Counted from the stretch's first letter, positions 31,898-40,597 are shown. The stretch: 42,971 nt of DNA from CAYRSS01 sp964426945 (GCA_964426945.1 CAYRSS010000034.1:1-42971), one strand, 5' to 3'. A program made the numbers and translations. Notes: generated by a model from the letters alone, not told the origin.

Positions 31898-33862
31898 ATG
31901 AAGACCAACGTCGCCCCCGCAACCGTCGACGCCCACGCGGCCTTCGTCCACGCCAAGGCGGTCGAGTTGGGCAAACACTCGCTCCAGATGACCACGGAGG
32001 CGGGCTCCGGCCACCCGTCGAGCTCGCTGTCGATTGCCCATCTCGTCGTCGAGCTGATGTACAAGCAGATGCGGTTTGACCCGGCGGATCCGTGGAACCC
32101 CAACAACGACCGGTTCGTGCTCTCCGAAGGGCACGCCGTGCCGATCGTGTACGCGGCATATGCGGATCTCGGCGGCTCGGTCGGCACGCACCCCGCACAC
32201 GCCCGTCGACTGACGGTCGCCGACCTGCTCACCCTCCGACAGCAGGACAGCGTTCTCGACGGTCACCCCAATCCGGCCGAGGGGTTCCCATTCTTTGACG
32301 CGGCCACGGGTTCGCTGGGTCAGGGGCTCTCCGCCGCCGCCGGATTGGCGATCGCCGCGCGCCTGTCCGGGATCGACAAGCGCGTGTTCTGCCTCGTGGG
32401 CGATGGTGAGGCCCGCGAGGGGCAGATCTGGGAAGCCATTGACTTCGCCGTCGATCAGAAGCTCAACAGCCTCTGTGCCATCTTCAACTGCAACGGCCAC
32501 GGCCAGGCAGGGGAGGTATCGCCTCAGCAGTCCGCCGAGCGCCTCGCGGCCAAGCTCGCCGCGTTCGCGTGGGACGTCATCGAGATTGACGGTCACAACC
32601 CCGCAGAGGTCTCCGCGGCCCTGTCGCGCGCCGGCCGCGGCAAAGCGCCCCTTGCGATCGTCGCCCGCACGGTCAAAGGCTGGGGCGTCGACTCGATGCT
32701 CGGCAAAAACTACCACGGCAAGCCGCTGACCAAGGCTGAACTGCCGGGCGCCTTTGCGGAGCTCGACGCCACCGGCCGCAGCCTCGGGGCGGACGCGACG
32801 GCGCCATCCCGCCCGGCATCGCCGCCGGCGGCCAAGCCAGCCCAGGCGCCTTTCGCCGCACTGCCGCCGTTCGAGGAGGGGCTCAAGCGAGCCGGTCTCG
32901 GTGGTGCTCTCGAAAAGAAGAAGCTCGCCACGCGCGTGGCCTACGGCGCCGCCATCGCAGCTCTCGGAGACGTGTCCCGTGACGTCGTCGTACTCGACGC
33001 CGACGTGAGCAACTCGACGTTTGCCAATATCTTCCAGACCCGGCATTCGGATCGCTTCGTCGAGTGCAAGATCGCTGAACAGAACATGATCACGGTGGGA
33101 GTCGGCCTCAGCAGCGGCGGCAAGATCCCGTTCGCCAGCAGCTTCAGCAAGTTCCTCGCCCGCGCAACGGACCAGATCGACATGGCGGCCATATCGCGGG
33201 CGAACCTGAAGATCGTCGGCTCGCACTCGGGCGTGTCGCTCGCCGCCGACGGGCCGTCGCAGATGTCAGTCTCCGACTTGGCCTATTTCCGCAGCCTCAC
33301 ACGCGTCGATGCGGGGGAGGGTCGTCCGGCCTGCGTTGTCTTCCACCCGGCCGATCCGATCTGCGCCTACCGCTGTGTGCAGCTCATGGCGGACTTCAAG
33401 GGCATGTGCTTCCTGCGCACGCACCGCCCCGATGCCCCGTTCCTCTACGCCATGGACGAGGCATTCGAAATCGGCGGCGTCAAGCAGCTTCGCCGCGGTG
33501 ATCGCCTGACGCTCGTCAGCGCGGGCTACATGCTCTACTCGGTGCTCGAGGCGGCAGACCGGCTCGCCAAGGATGGGATCGGCTGCAACGTGTTTGACGC
33601 CTACACGCTGCCCGTGCGGGCCGACTCGATCCTCGCGGCGGCGCGGAAGGCCGGCGGCTGCGTACTGTGCGTTGAGGACAACTACATCGGCGGCCTGCAC
33701 GCCGAACTCGCCGAAGCGGCCGCCGCAGCGGGCGATGTGCGCGTAATTGGCATGACAGCCACGCGCATGCCCAAGTCGGCCATCCGACCGGAGGAAGTGT
33801 TCGCCTACGTCGGCGTGGGGCTCGACCAGATCATCGACCGCGCCCGCGGCCTGGTCGGCTGA
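31898..33862 (+). CDS. tkt: Transketolase
   Basis: A 654-residue thiamine-diphosphate enzyme moving two-carbon units between sugar phosphates in the pentose phosphate pathway. N-terminal blocks TEAGSGHPSSSLSIAHLV and GHPNPAEGFPFFDAATGSLGQGLS are followed by the ThDP motif GDGEAREG...FNCN (Asp169, Asn197/199). After a Pro/Ala-rich linker (about 300-325) comes the pyrimidine-binding domain with CKIAEQNMITVGVGLSSGG, containing the catalytic Glu. The last 120 residues are the C-terminal transketolase domain. Length and order are those of a complete single-chain enzyme. It follows the TolC-like gene by 118 bases. Confidence 0.95.
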   Translation: MKTNVAPATVDAHAAFVHAKAVELGKHSLQMTTEAGSGHPSSSLSIAHLVVELMYKQMRFDPADPWNPNNDRFVLSEGHAVPIVYAAYADLGGSVGTHPAHARRLTVADLLTLRQQDSVLDGHPNPAEGFPFFDAATGSLGQGLSAAAGLAIAARLSGIDKRVFCLVGDGEAREGQIWEAIDFAVDQKLNSLCAIFNCNGHGQAGEVSPQQSAERLAAKLAAFAWDVIEIDGHNPAEVSAALSRAGRGKAPLAIVARTVKGWGVDSMLGKNYHGKPLTKAELPGAFAELDATGRSLGADATAPSRPASPPAAKPAQAPFAALPPFEEGLKRAGLGGALEKKKLATRVAYGAAIAALGDVSRDVVVLDADVSNSTFANIFQTRHSDRFVECKIAEQNMITVGVGLSSGGKIPFASSFSKFLARATDQIDMAAISRANLKIVGSHSGVSLAADGPSQMSVSDLAYFRSLTRVDAGEGRPACVVFHPADPICAYRCVQLMADFKGMCFLRTHRPDAPFLYAMDEAFEIGGVKQLRRGDRLTLVSAGYMLYSVLEAADRLAKDGIGCNVFDAYTLPVRADSILAAARKAGGCVLCVEDNYIGGLHAELAEAAAAAGDVRVIGMTATRMPKSAIRPEEVFAYVGVGLDQIIDRARGLVG

Positions 33863-33871
33863 GCCCGCGGG

Positions 33872-34986
33872 TCAGATGTTCTCGCCGGAGAAGAAGGCCG
33901 CGCCCATGCGGTCGGCCATCGGCTGGTTGGAGAAGATCAGCGGCAGCAGGAACTGGATGTCCGTGTTCGGCGACCGCAGGTAGTCCGCCATGGTCATCCG
34001 CCACTTCGTTTCGAACGTCATCAGCTCGTCCTGCGACTGCGGCACGCTGAGGGCCGTATCCAGTACCTCTGCCGCGATTTGCGCAGACCACATCGCCGGG
34101 TAGATGCCCTCGTTGCTTGCCGCCGAGACGAAGCCGCCCGCGTCACCGATCAGCAGGGTGTGCTTGCCGACGTGCGTGTCCATGTCCAGCGCCGCCGAGG
34201 CAGGGCTGGGCACGGCCGCGGCCCCCGCGGCGGCGGCGGACAGGTCCGAAGCGGTGACCTGGTGGGCATGCAGCCCCTTGCACGTCCGGACTAGCGCCGG
34301 AATGGCCTCCGCCCGGTCGCCCAACCAGTTGACGGACACCGATTGCCCGTCCTTCGACACGCAGCAGAGCGCGAAGCTGCCCCGCCGATCGAGCCCCAGC
34401 ACGACGGCAACATGCGGATCGACCTTGTCCCCGCTGGGGCCGGGCGGGCCGTCGACCTGGGCGGTCCAGATGGTGCCGTGTCTGTGCGGCTGGGCGAACC
34501 CCAACTGGCTCATGAGCGCCGCACCGCGCCCGGTGGCCATCACCAGGAGCCGCCCGCTGACTTCCTCGCCGTTCTCCAGCGTCGCCAGCGCCCCGCCTTC
34601 CTTCAGCTTGATCGCCGTGACGGGGGATCCCTGAAACAGGACGGCACCGTGGTCGACCGCGGATTTGACGAGAGCGTCGCCGAACTGCGTTCGATCGACC
34701 AGATACCCCGCAGCGTCGCTGAAATTCGGTTTGGCCGACTTCGAGAAATCGGCGTTGTAGAACCGCACCTCGCGGAACGCCCGGTTCAGCAATGACCGGA
34801 CTGGCACGCCGAGCTTCCCCAGCAGGGGAGCGACCCGCACGTTCAGCCAGCCGGCGGTCACGTGGTCGCGAGGGAACGACGATGCGTCGATGAGGGCGAC
34901 ACGCCGCTTCTGCTGCGCGAGGAGGATGGCCACCGTGCTGCCGGCGGGGCCGGCGCCGACGACGATCACGTCGAATGGTGCATCGG
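33872..34986 (-). CDS. Geranylgeranyl-reductase-type flavoprotein, 5' end interrupted by assembly gap
   Basis: The visible part (about 371 residues) has the FAD-binding block FDVIVVGAGPAGSTVAILLA, then SFPRDHVTAGWLN, YLVDRTQFGDALV, and the late FAD motif TLLIGDAGGFVSAASNEGI. These fit the NAD(P)/FAD-dependent oxidoreductase family that includes geranylgeranyl reductases and tryptophan halogenase relatives; the substrate is unknown. The usual start lies a few codons before FDVIVVG, exactly where ten N interrupt the sequence. A GTG at 34969 could be called as a start, but it falls inside the Rossmann motif. Upstream of the gap an ATG (about 35042) begins MPDAPSP.., very like the DAPF just inside. 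The true start is probably there (see findings). Confidence 0.8.
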
Positions 34987-34996
34987 NNNNNNNNNN
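34987..34996. other. Run of ten N (scaffold gap)
   Basis: Ten undetermined bases join two contigs. The decamer GGTGCATCGG occurs immediately on one side (34977-34986) and again at 35030-35039 on the other. The gap is probably a placeholder of unknown length. Confidence 0.95.
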
Positions 34997-35104
34997 GGCA
35001 CGGGCAGGGCGAGGCGCCAGATCGGCGAGGGTGCATCGGGCATGGCGGCACGTTATCCGCCGCTGCGGGCCGATGCAATCGGCGAGCGGGGTAAACCCCG
35101 GGGA

Positions 35105-36376
35105 TCAGAACAGGCCGGCCACCGCCTTGTGCTTGAGGTTTTCCACGATGCGGATCGGGCGGCCGTCCGCGGCGTAGTTGGTGACGGTCGGGTCGATGTC
35201 CATGCACTTGCAGACCGTCGCGTGCAGCTCGCCGACCTGCACAGGGTCGCGGGCGACCTCGTGGCCGTCGGGCGTGCTTTCGCCGATGACCCGGCCCCCG
35301 GCGATGCCGCCGCCGGCCAGCATGGCACTCCAGACGCGCGGCCAGTGGTCGCGGCCGCTGTTGGGGTTGATCTCCGGCGTCCGCCCGAACTCGCTGCACA
35401 GCACGACCAGGGTGTGGTCCAGCAGCTTCAGACGGCGGAGGTCGTCGAGCAGGGCGGCCACCGCGCGATCCACCTGCCCGGACAGCTCCGCCACGCGGGC
35501 GAAATTGTCCTGGTGAGTATCCCAGCCGCCGAGCGTCACCTCGACAAAGCGGACCCCGGCCTGCACCAGGCGCCGGGCGAGAAGGCATCCCTGGCCGAAG
35601 AAGGTCTCGCCATAAGTCGTGCGGATGTCGCCCTGCTCTCGCTCCAGGTCAAAGGCGGCGGCGCTGTCGCTCTTCATCATCCGGTGGGCGGCGTTGTAGT
35701 AATCGCCGTAGGCCTTAACCACTTCCGCCTTGCCGTATCGCCGGGCAAACGGGTTGTCGAGGCGGCGCAGCAGGTCAAGTCGCCGCTCAAACCGCTGGGC
35801 GTTGACCGAACGATGGTGCTCGATGTTGTCCGTGGCGCCCTCCGGTGAGCCGACCTGAAACGGCGCGTACTCGGATCCGAGGTGTCCCGCCGGCAGCACG
35901 CCCGAGCCGACATGCACATAAGCGGGCAGGTCGGGATTCCCGCGCCCCTTCATCTTCCAGACGGTCGAGCCGAGCGCTGAATGCTGAAAGCTGCCCAGCG
36001 GCATGTAGCCGGTGTGCATCAGGTATTGCGCCCGCTCGTGCGACCCCTCCTGCGAGGTCAGTGAGCGGATCAGCGAAATGTCCTTGAACTGCGTCGCGAG
36101 CCGGGGCATGTGCTCGCTGATCTGTATGCCCTTGACGGCGGTCTCGATCGCTGCGATCGGTCCGCCGGTGGGGCGGCCCGGCTTGGGGTCCCACGTGTCG
36201 ATGTGGCTCTGGCCGCCGTTCATCCACAGGAGAATGACGGACTTCGTCGTCGCGCGCGGTCCGACCGCCCCGTAGAGCAGCTCCGGATGCAGCAGGCCGA
36301 GCATCGACGCCGCGCCGACGCCGAGAAAGTGGCGCCGGGAGAGGCGGTTGTATTCGAGGCATCCGCAGTCATTCAT
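35105..36376 (-). CDS. DUF1501 domain-containing protein (Tat-exported)
   Basis: A 423-residue protein of the sulfatase-like DUF1501 family, abundant in planctomycetes. The N-terminus carries a twin-arginine signal (SRRHFLGVGAASMLGL). Family phrases include SVILLWMNGGQSHIDTWDPKPG, LGGWDTHQDNF, LVVLCSEFGRTPEIN and GRDHWPRVWSAMLAGGGI. The start at ATG 36376 follows CGGAGG. It lies 14 bases behind the DUF1549/DUF1553 gene, the usual two-gene arrangement in these bacteria. Members are thought to act outside the cytoplasm on polysaccharides or sulfated compounds, but no activity is established. Confidence 0.93.
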   Translation of the reverse strand: MNDCGCLEYNRLSRRHFLGVGAASMLGLLHPELLYGAVGPRATTKSVILLWMNGGQSHIDTWDPKPGRPTGGPIAAIETAVKGIQISEHMPRLATQFKDISLIRSLTSQEGSHERAQYLMHTGYMPLGSFQHSALGSTVWKMKGRGNPDLPAYVHVGSGVLPAGHLGSEYAPFQVGSPEGATDNIEHHRSVNAQRFERRLDLLRRLDNPFARRYGKAEVVKAYGDYYNAAHRMMKSDSAAAFDLEREQGDIRTTYGETFFGQGCLLARRLVQAGVRFVEVTLGGWDTHQDNFARVAELSGQVDRAVAALLDDLRRLKLLDHTLVVLCSEFGRTPEINPNSGRDHWPRVWSAMLAGGGIAGGRVIGESTPDGHEVARDPVQVGELHATVCKCMDIDPTVTNYAADGRPIRIVENLKHKAVAGLF

Positions 36377-36390
36377 CGCACAGCCTCCGC

Positions 36391-38010
36391 TCAGGGCACG
36401 AACATGTACTCGCGCGTGTTGATCAGGGCCCAGTGCAGGTCCGACCACGCGTCCAGGCTCCACCCGGCGCTCGACAGGTGTTGGCGGGCGAGCTTTTCCT
36501 CGGCCTTGGTTGGCGCCCGCGTCAGCGTGTGCCAGTAGAGTCGCTCGATCAGCACGTCCGCATCCTTCGTTTCAAGCATCCACGCCGTCAGCGGGTGGTC
36601 AGCGCCGATGCGCACCGCGCTATTCAGGAACGCGCCGTTCATCAGCTCCAGCGCTTGCTGGATGGTCGCCTCGCTGCTGCGCTCGTGGATCGTCTGGCGG
36701 TCGTGGGCGTTGAATGTCGCCAGGAATGAGCCCGCGCGGGGCGGATAGACCTGCTCGACGGCAGGTTCCCACCGGTCACGCCCGAGCAGCCCGGTGGTCG
36801 TCAGGATCGAGTCGTGCAACTGCTCCGCCGTCAGGCGCTTGAGGGGCATGCGCTGAAACAAGCGCTTCTCAAGCCCCTGCTCGCCGGCAACCACGCCGCC
36901 CGTGGTCTCCAACTGGTACGTTCGCGAGTTGCAGATCAGCCGCAGCGTGCGCTTCAGGTCGTATCCGTTCTCGATAAAGTCGATGGCCAGCCAGTCGAGC
37001 AGCTCCGGATGAGAGGGCGGGTTGGCCGGCGAGAACTCATCGACCGGTTCGACCAGACCCGCGCCCATCAGCTTCGCCCAGAGGCGATTGACGATCACCC
37101 GGGCGAAGTAGGGGTTTCGGCGGTCGGTCATCATCGCGGCCAAGGCTTCGCGACCGCCGCCCAGTTCGGGCTCGTCGCCGGTCAGAAACCGTCCGCTGCC
37201 TTCGCGGCGCGTCGTGACTTCGAAGATCGGCACGGTCACCGTGCCGCCGCGGGGGCGATTGACCGTCTCTTCGCGGATGCGCTGACGGCGTGTGCCCCGC
37301 CAGAAATCGCGCATCCCTTCGAAGTCTTTCTGGAGCCACGGCTCGAACTTGTGGTCGTGGCACTGGGCGCACTTGAGCTGCGTCCCGAGAAACGTCTGCG
37401 TCAGCGTGATCGTTAACTCTTCCGCGTCGCCGTCGTGACGCATGAAAAACAGTGCCGCGGGGTTCTGTGAGGTGTCGCCCTCCGCGGTGATCAGTTCCGA
37501 CACGAACTGGTCGAAGGGCTTGTTCGCCTTCAGGCTGTCGCGGATGTAATCACGGAAGGCAAAAGGCGCCGCGCCGCGGATGTTGGTCTCCTCGCGCAGC
37601 AGGTCGCCCCAGAAAGTCGTCCAGTGATCCGCGTAGCGTGGCGACGCGAGCAGCTGGTCGATGATCGCCGCTCGGTTCGGGCGGCCGCGCTTGATCAGCG
37701 CGCCCACCTCATCCAGCGTCGGCGTCACCCCGGTCAGGTCGAGGTATACGCGTCGGAGAAACTGCTCACCCGAACTCAGCGAGGCCCATCGAACGCGTTC
37801 CGCCTGCCACCGCTCGGCGATGAACTGGTCGATCTCGTTGTTGGTCAGGAGCGACGTCTTCGGGGGGACCGGCTTCTCGCGCGGCAGCGGCGCGATGATC
37901 TTCGGCGCCGCCGGAGAAGGCGCCGACTCGGCGCGGAGGACGCCACCCGCGACGAGGAAGCAGGCCAGAGCCGCGGCCGAAAGTCCGATCTGCAGGCGCG
38001 TGATGTTCAT
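36391..38010 (-). CDS. DUF1549 and DUF1553 domain-containing protein
   Basis: A 539-residue exported protein with a signal peptide (about 1-27). DUF1549 covers about 55-245 and contains the haem-c-like motif CAQCHDHKFEPW (214-225). DUF1553 covers about 295-520 (NPYFARVIVNRLWAKLMGAGLVEPVDEFS, ELLDWLAIDFIENGYDLK, YPPRAGSFLATFNAHDRQ). It lacks the N-terminal cytochrome or lectin domains of longer relatives. Start taken at ATG 38010, after which the signal peptide begins. Paired with DUF1501 downstream; the SEC-C gene precedes it by 89 bases. Confidence 0.92.
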   Translation of the reverse strand: MNITRLQIGLSAAALACFLVAGGVLRAESAPSPAAPKIIAPLPREKPVPPKTSLLTNNEIDQFIAERWQAERVRWASLSSGEQFLRRVYLDLTGVTPTLDEVGALIKRGRPNRAAIIDQLLASPRYADHWTTFWGDLLREETNIRGAAPFAFRDYIRDSLKANKPFDQFVSELITAEGDTSQNPAALFFMRHDGDAEELTITLTQTFLGTQLKCAQCHDHKFEPWLQKDFEGMRDFWRGTRRQRIREETVNRPRGGTVTVPIFEVTTRREGSGRFLTGDEPELGGGREALAAMMTDRRNPYFARVIVNRLWAKLMGAGLVEPVDEFSPANPPSHPELLDWLAIDFIENGYDLKRTLRLICNSRTYQLETTGGVVAGEQGLEKRLFQRMPLKRLTAEQLHDSILTTTGLLGRDRWEPAVEQVYPPRAGSFLATFNAHDRQTIHERSSEATIQQALELMNGAFLNSAVRIGADHPLTAWMLETKDADVLIERLYWHTLTRAPTKAEEKLARQHLSSAGWSLDAWSDLHWALINTREYMFVP

Positions 38011-38099
38011 GCCGGCCCGTCTGTGCAGGGACCGCCCGGCCCGACGTGGCTGGGCGGTGGGGACTGTCGCGCTGGCTGCGGACGGATGGCGGCGGACGC

Positions 38100-38315
38100 C
38101 TACGCGCCCTTGCCGCAGCACTGCTTGTATTTCTTCCCACTGCCGCAGGTGCAGGGGTCGTTGCGTCCCGGCTTGCCGTCGGCCTTGATCGGCTCGACTG
38201 GCGGAGGCAGCGGGGCCTCATCCTCGCCCGGAAGCTGCTTCTTGTAGGCCTCGTCCTTCTCGCGGCGTTCGCGGAACCGCGACTCGCCCGCTCCGAATCC
38301 TGTTTCCTTGGCCAT
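38100..38315 (-). CDS. SEC-C motif protein
   Basis: A 71-residue protein ending in GRNDPCTCGSGKKYKQCCG, the zinc-binding SEC-C motif found at the C-terminus of SecA and in free-standing small proteins. The N-terminal half is highly charged. GGAGGGAG lies a few bases before the ATG at 38315, so this start is preferred over a longer one at 38366. First gene of a minus-strand group leading to DUF1549/DUF1553. Role unknown, perhaps SecB or ribosome binding by analogy. Confidence 0.88.
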   Translation of the reverse strand: MAKETGFGAGESRFRERREKDEAYKKQLPGEDEAPLPPPVEPIKADGKPGRNDPCTCGSGKKYKQCCGKGA

Positions 38316-38430
38316 GTGCGGCTCCCTCCGTGGTGAGGTTTCCAAGCTCGCCGCCGACGCCGCCACCGGCCTCGGCGCGTCCGTTCCCCGGGAGCCATGC
38401 CGCCCCCGGCAGAACGTCCGAGCCCTCTCT

Positions 38431-38459
38431 ATATTACCACTGCCGATTCATCGGGTCAG
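38431..38459 (-). promoter_or_regulatory. Candidate promoter for the SEC-C gene
   Basis: Read on the minus strand, CTGACC, a 17-base spacer and TAATAT (plus-strand ATATTA at 38431-38436) form a plausible promoter. It lies in one of the few AT-rich spots of the divergent region, with a leader of about 110 bases. Confidence 0.4.
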
Positions 38460-38477
38460 CCCATTACCGGGCTTGAA

Positions 38478-38499
38478 CGCCCGCGGAGGGCGGTTTTTT
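38478..38499 (+). terminator. Terminator-like hairpin in the kinase leader
   Basis: CGCCC-GCGGA-GGGCG-G-TTTTTT is a short 5-bp GC stem followed by six T, in the 328-base region between the SEC-C and kinase genes. No gene ends just before it, so it might be an attenuator or chance. A perfect palindrome GGCTCCGGAGCC (38511-38522) follows. The region otherwise shows no gene. Confidence 0.35.
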
Positions 38500-38643
38500 G
38501 ACAGCCGCAGGGCTCCGGAGCCGCCTTTTGCACGCTCCCGCGGTCTCCACTATGGTACGCCCCGGCCCCGGCGGGGGGTGCCGGGCGGGCCATCGGATGG
38601 CCGGCCGGGGGAGTATCGCAAGGCAGGGGGATCGCAGCCGATC

Positions 38644-39549
38644 GTGAGCACGCTCGTCCCGGGTTACAGGATCGGCCGCCAGATCGCCACCGGCGCGGGC
38701 TCCCGCATTTACCACGGCACCCGCGTCGCCGACCGCCTGCCGGTGGCCATCAAGCGGGTCGAGCGGAACAGCGCCGACGACGAGCGGTTCCTGGCGCAAC
38801 TCGACACGGAGTACGAGGTCACCAGCAAGCTCGACCACCCCGCGCTTCGCAAGAGCTATCTCCTGCACCGCGTGCGAAAGCTGCTCGCGGTGAAAGAAGC
38901 GTTCCTCGTGATGGACTTCGTTGACGGGCTGCCGCTCGAAAAAGCCCGGCCGAACCGGCTGGTCACATTCTTGAGCGTCGCGCGGACCGTCGCCGCGGGG
39001 CTTCACGCGCTGCACGAGGCCGGCTGGGTGCACAGCGACATCAAGCCCAGCAACATCATGATCGCCCGCGGATTGTCCGTGAAGATCATCGACTTCGGTC
39101 AGACCTGCGCCATGGGCGCCAAGAAGGAGCGCATCCAGGGCACGCCCGACTACATCGCGCCCGAGCAGGTGCGCAGGCGGCCGCTCGATCGGCGGACCGA
39201 CGTCTTCAATCTCGGCGCGACGATGTACTGGCTGCTCACGTCGCGCAGTTTTCCGACGTTGCTGGCTGATTCGGCCGGTCGCGGCGAGGCGCTGGTCGAC
39301 TCGTCTCCGCCCGTTGCCCCGATCGACCTCAATGATAAGATCCCGCGTCCGCTGTCGAATCTCGTGATGGAGTGCTGTCGTGAGAACCCCGCGGACCGCC
39401 CGGCCGACATGCGACGCCTGAGCGACCGCCTCGAAGTGATTCAGAAGGGCTGGATGAAGGAGCGCGAGGGGATTCGGGCGCGGCTCCAACTGACCGACAG
39501 CAGCGAAGCGCCATCGCCGGGAGCTCGCGCCGAGGACTATTCGTCATGA
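38644..39549 (+). CDS. Serine/threonine protein kinase
   Basis: A 301-residue Hanks-type kinase without a transmembrane tail. Blocks: glycine loop GAGSRIYHG (17-25), VAIKRV (Lys37), HSDIKPSN (catalytic Asp132, Asn137), DFG (150-152) and the activation-segment end YIAPEQ (APE 172-174). The usual Arg of HRD is Ser, so it belongs to the non-RD type that is not switched by activation-loop phosphorylation. Start is GTG 38644, with AGGGGG 13 bases upstream. The 3' end overlaps the next gene (ATGA), coupling it to a phosphoesterase. Cytoplasmic. Confidence 0.9.
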   Translation: MSTLVPGYRIGRQIATGAGSRIYHGTRVADRLPVAIKRVERNSADDERFLAQLDTEYEVTSKLDHPALRKSYLLHRVRKLLAVKEAFLVMDFVDGLPLEKARPNRLVTFLSVARTVAAGLHALHEAGWVHSDIKPSNIMIARGLSVKIIDFGQTCAMGAKKERIQGTPDYIAPEQVRRRPLDRRTDVFNLGATMYWLLTSRSFPTLLADSAGRGEALVDSSPPVAPIDLNDKIPRPLSNLVMECCRENPADRPADMRRLSDRLEVIQKGWMKEREGIRARLQLTDSSEAPSPGARAEDYSS

Positions 39550-40400
39550 TCGACGCCGGTGAAGCGGCCGACATCTTCCGGCAGGCCGCACAGCTCAATT
39601 ACGAAGACCCGCTGCGCCGCGGCTCGCTGCTCGAGTTTCCCAACTACGGGCAACTCGTCATGACCGGCGATCTGCACGGCCATCGCCGCAACCTCGAGCG
39701 GCTTCAACGCTACTGCGGCCTGGAACGCGCCGGCGCCCGCCACGTCGTGCTTCACGAAATCATCCATGTCGACGTTGAGACCAACGGCGGCCGCGACGAT
39801 TCGCACCTCGTGCTGCTCGAGGCCGCCCGCTGGAAGGTCGAGTTCCCCGACCAGGTTCACTTCCTCCAGAGCAACCACGAACTCGCCCAGCTCGGTCGCC
39901 AGGAGATCACCAAGAACGGCCGGGTCGTCACCGTCGATTTCGCCACCGACGTCGAGCGGACCTACGGCGCCGGCGCCGGGCCGGTGCTCGAAGGCATCGA
40001 CGATTACCTGCGCTCGCTCCCGCTCGCGGGGCGCACGGCCAACCGCGTGTTGATCTCCCACTCGCTGCCGACGCCTCATTCGCTGCCGATGTTCGATCCC
40101 CAGGTCGTGCACCGCCTGCCGACCGCGGAGGACCTCGACGCTCACGGCTCGGCCTATCTGCTGGTCTGGGGCCGCTACCAGACCGAGCACGAACTGGCGG
40201 CGTTGGCGCAGGTGTACGACGTCGACTTCTTCATCTGCGGCCACCAGCCGCAAGAGTCGGGCTACGAAGTGCTCCACGATCGGATGATCATCCTCGCCAG
40301 CGACCACAACCACGGCGTCTACCTGCCCTTTGACCTGGCCCGGCCGCTCACGCTGGAAGGCCTGACGGGCCAGATCCGGCCGCTGGCGGGCCTGTCCTAG
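39546..40400 (+). CDS. Metallophosphoesterase, kinase partner
   Basis: A 284-residue calcineurin-like phosphoesterase. Motifs in order: GDLHGH (41-46), a second-motif position reading HEIIHVD (70-76) instead of the usual GDxxDRG, SNHE (109-112, normally GNHE), ISHS (His172) and GHQP (232-235). The metal-ligand set is therefore mostly present, but the second block is unusual. The start ATG overlaps the kinase stop, so both are made together, consistent with a kinase-phosphatase pair acting on the same target (inference). Length and order are family-like; the substrate is unknown and a nucleotidase is possible. Confidence 0.82.
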   Translation: MIDAGEAADIFRQAAQLNYEDPLRRGSLLEFPNYGQLVMTGDLHGHRRNLERLQRYCGLERAGARHVVLHEIIHVDVETNGGRDDSHLVLLEAARWKVEFPDQVHFLQSNHELAQLGRQEITKNGRVVTVDFATDVERTYGAGAGPVLEGIDDYLRSLPLAGRTANRVLISHSLPTPHSLPMFDPQVVHRLPTAEDLDAHGSAYLLVWGRYQTEHELAALAQVYDVDFFICGHQPQESGYEVLHDRMIILASDHNHGVYLPFDLARPLTLEGLTGQIRPLAGLS

Positions 40401-40505
40401 CGGGCCGCAAGAGGCCGGGAGTTTCCCGCTTCGCCCATCCGCCGTTCGCGCGTCTCGCGTGTTTTCTGGTACGGCGGCCTCCGGCGGGGGAGCCGCAGGA
40501 GGCGT

Positions 40506-40521
40506 TTGTGCGAACGCACAA
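40506..40521. repeat. Short inverted repeat, possible operator
   Basis: TTGTGCG-AA-CGCACAA, with 7-bp arms and a 2-base centre, lies about 50 bases before a candidate promoter, in the 300-base gap (40401-40700) after the phosphoesterase gene. Nothing else coding is seen there. Confidence 0.4.
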
Positions 40522-40567
40522 GTTCCGCCCGGCTGGCCGGAAATCGGCTTCAGCGCTAAGTTCTTCA

Positions 40568-40597
40568 TTGACGATGCCTTAACGGCGTGTGTAAATT
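40568..40597 (+). promoter_or_regulatory. Candidate promoter for the prepilin-like gene
   Basis: TTGACG (40568-40573), a 17-base spacer and GTAAAT (or TAAATT with 18) lie in a relatively AT-rich patch. The leader to the ATG at 40701 would be about 100 bases. Confidence 0.45.

Noticed and set aside
29875..32232. 785-codon open frame on the minus strand
   Set aside because: It lies antisense to the TolC-like and transketolase genes. Its translation shows only shadow-type composition and no domain.
31715..33226. 503-codon open frame on the minus strand
   Set aside because: It is antisense to transketolase, which has all expected motifs.
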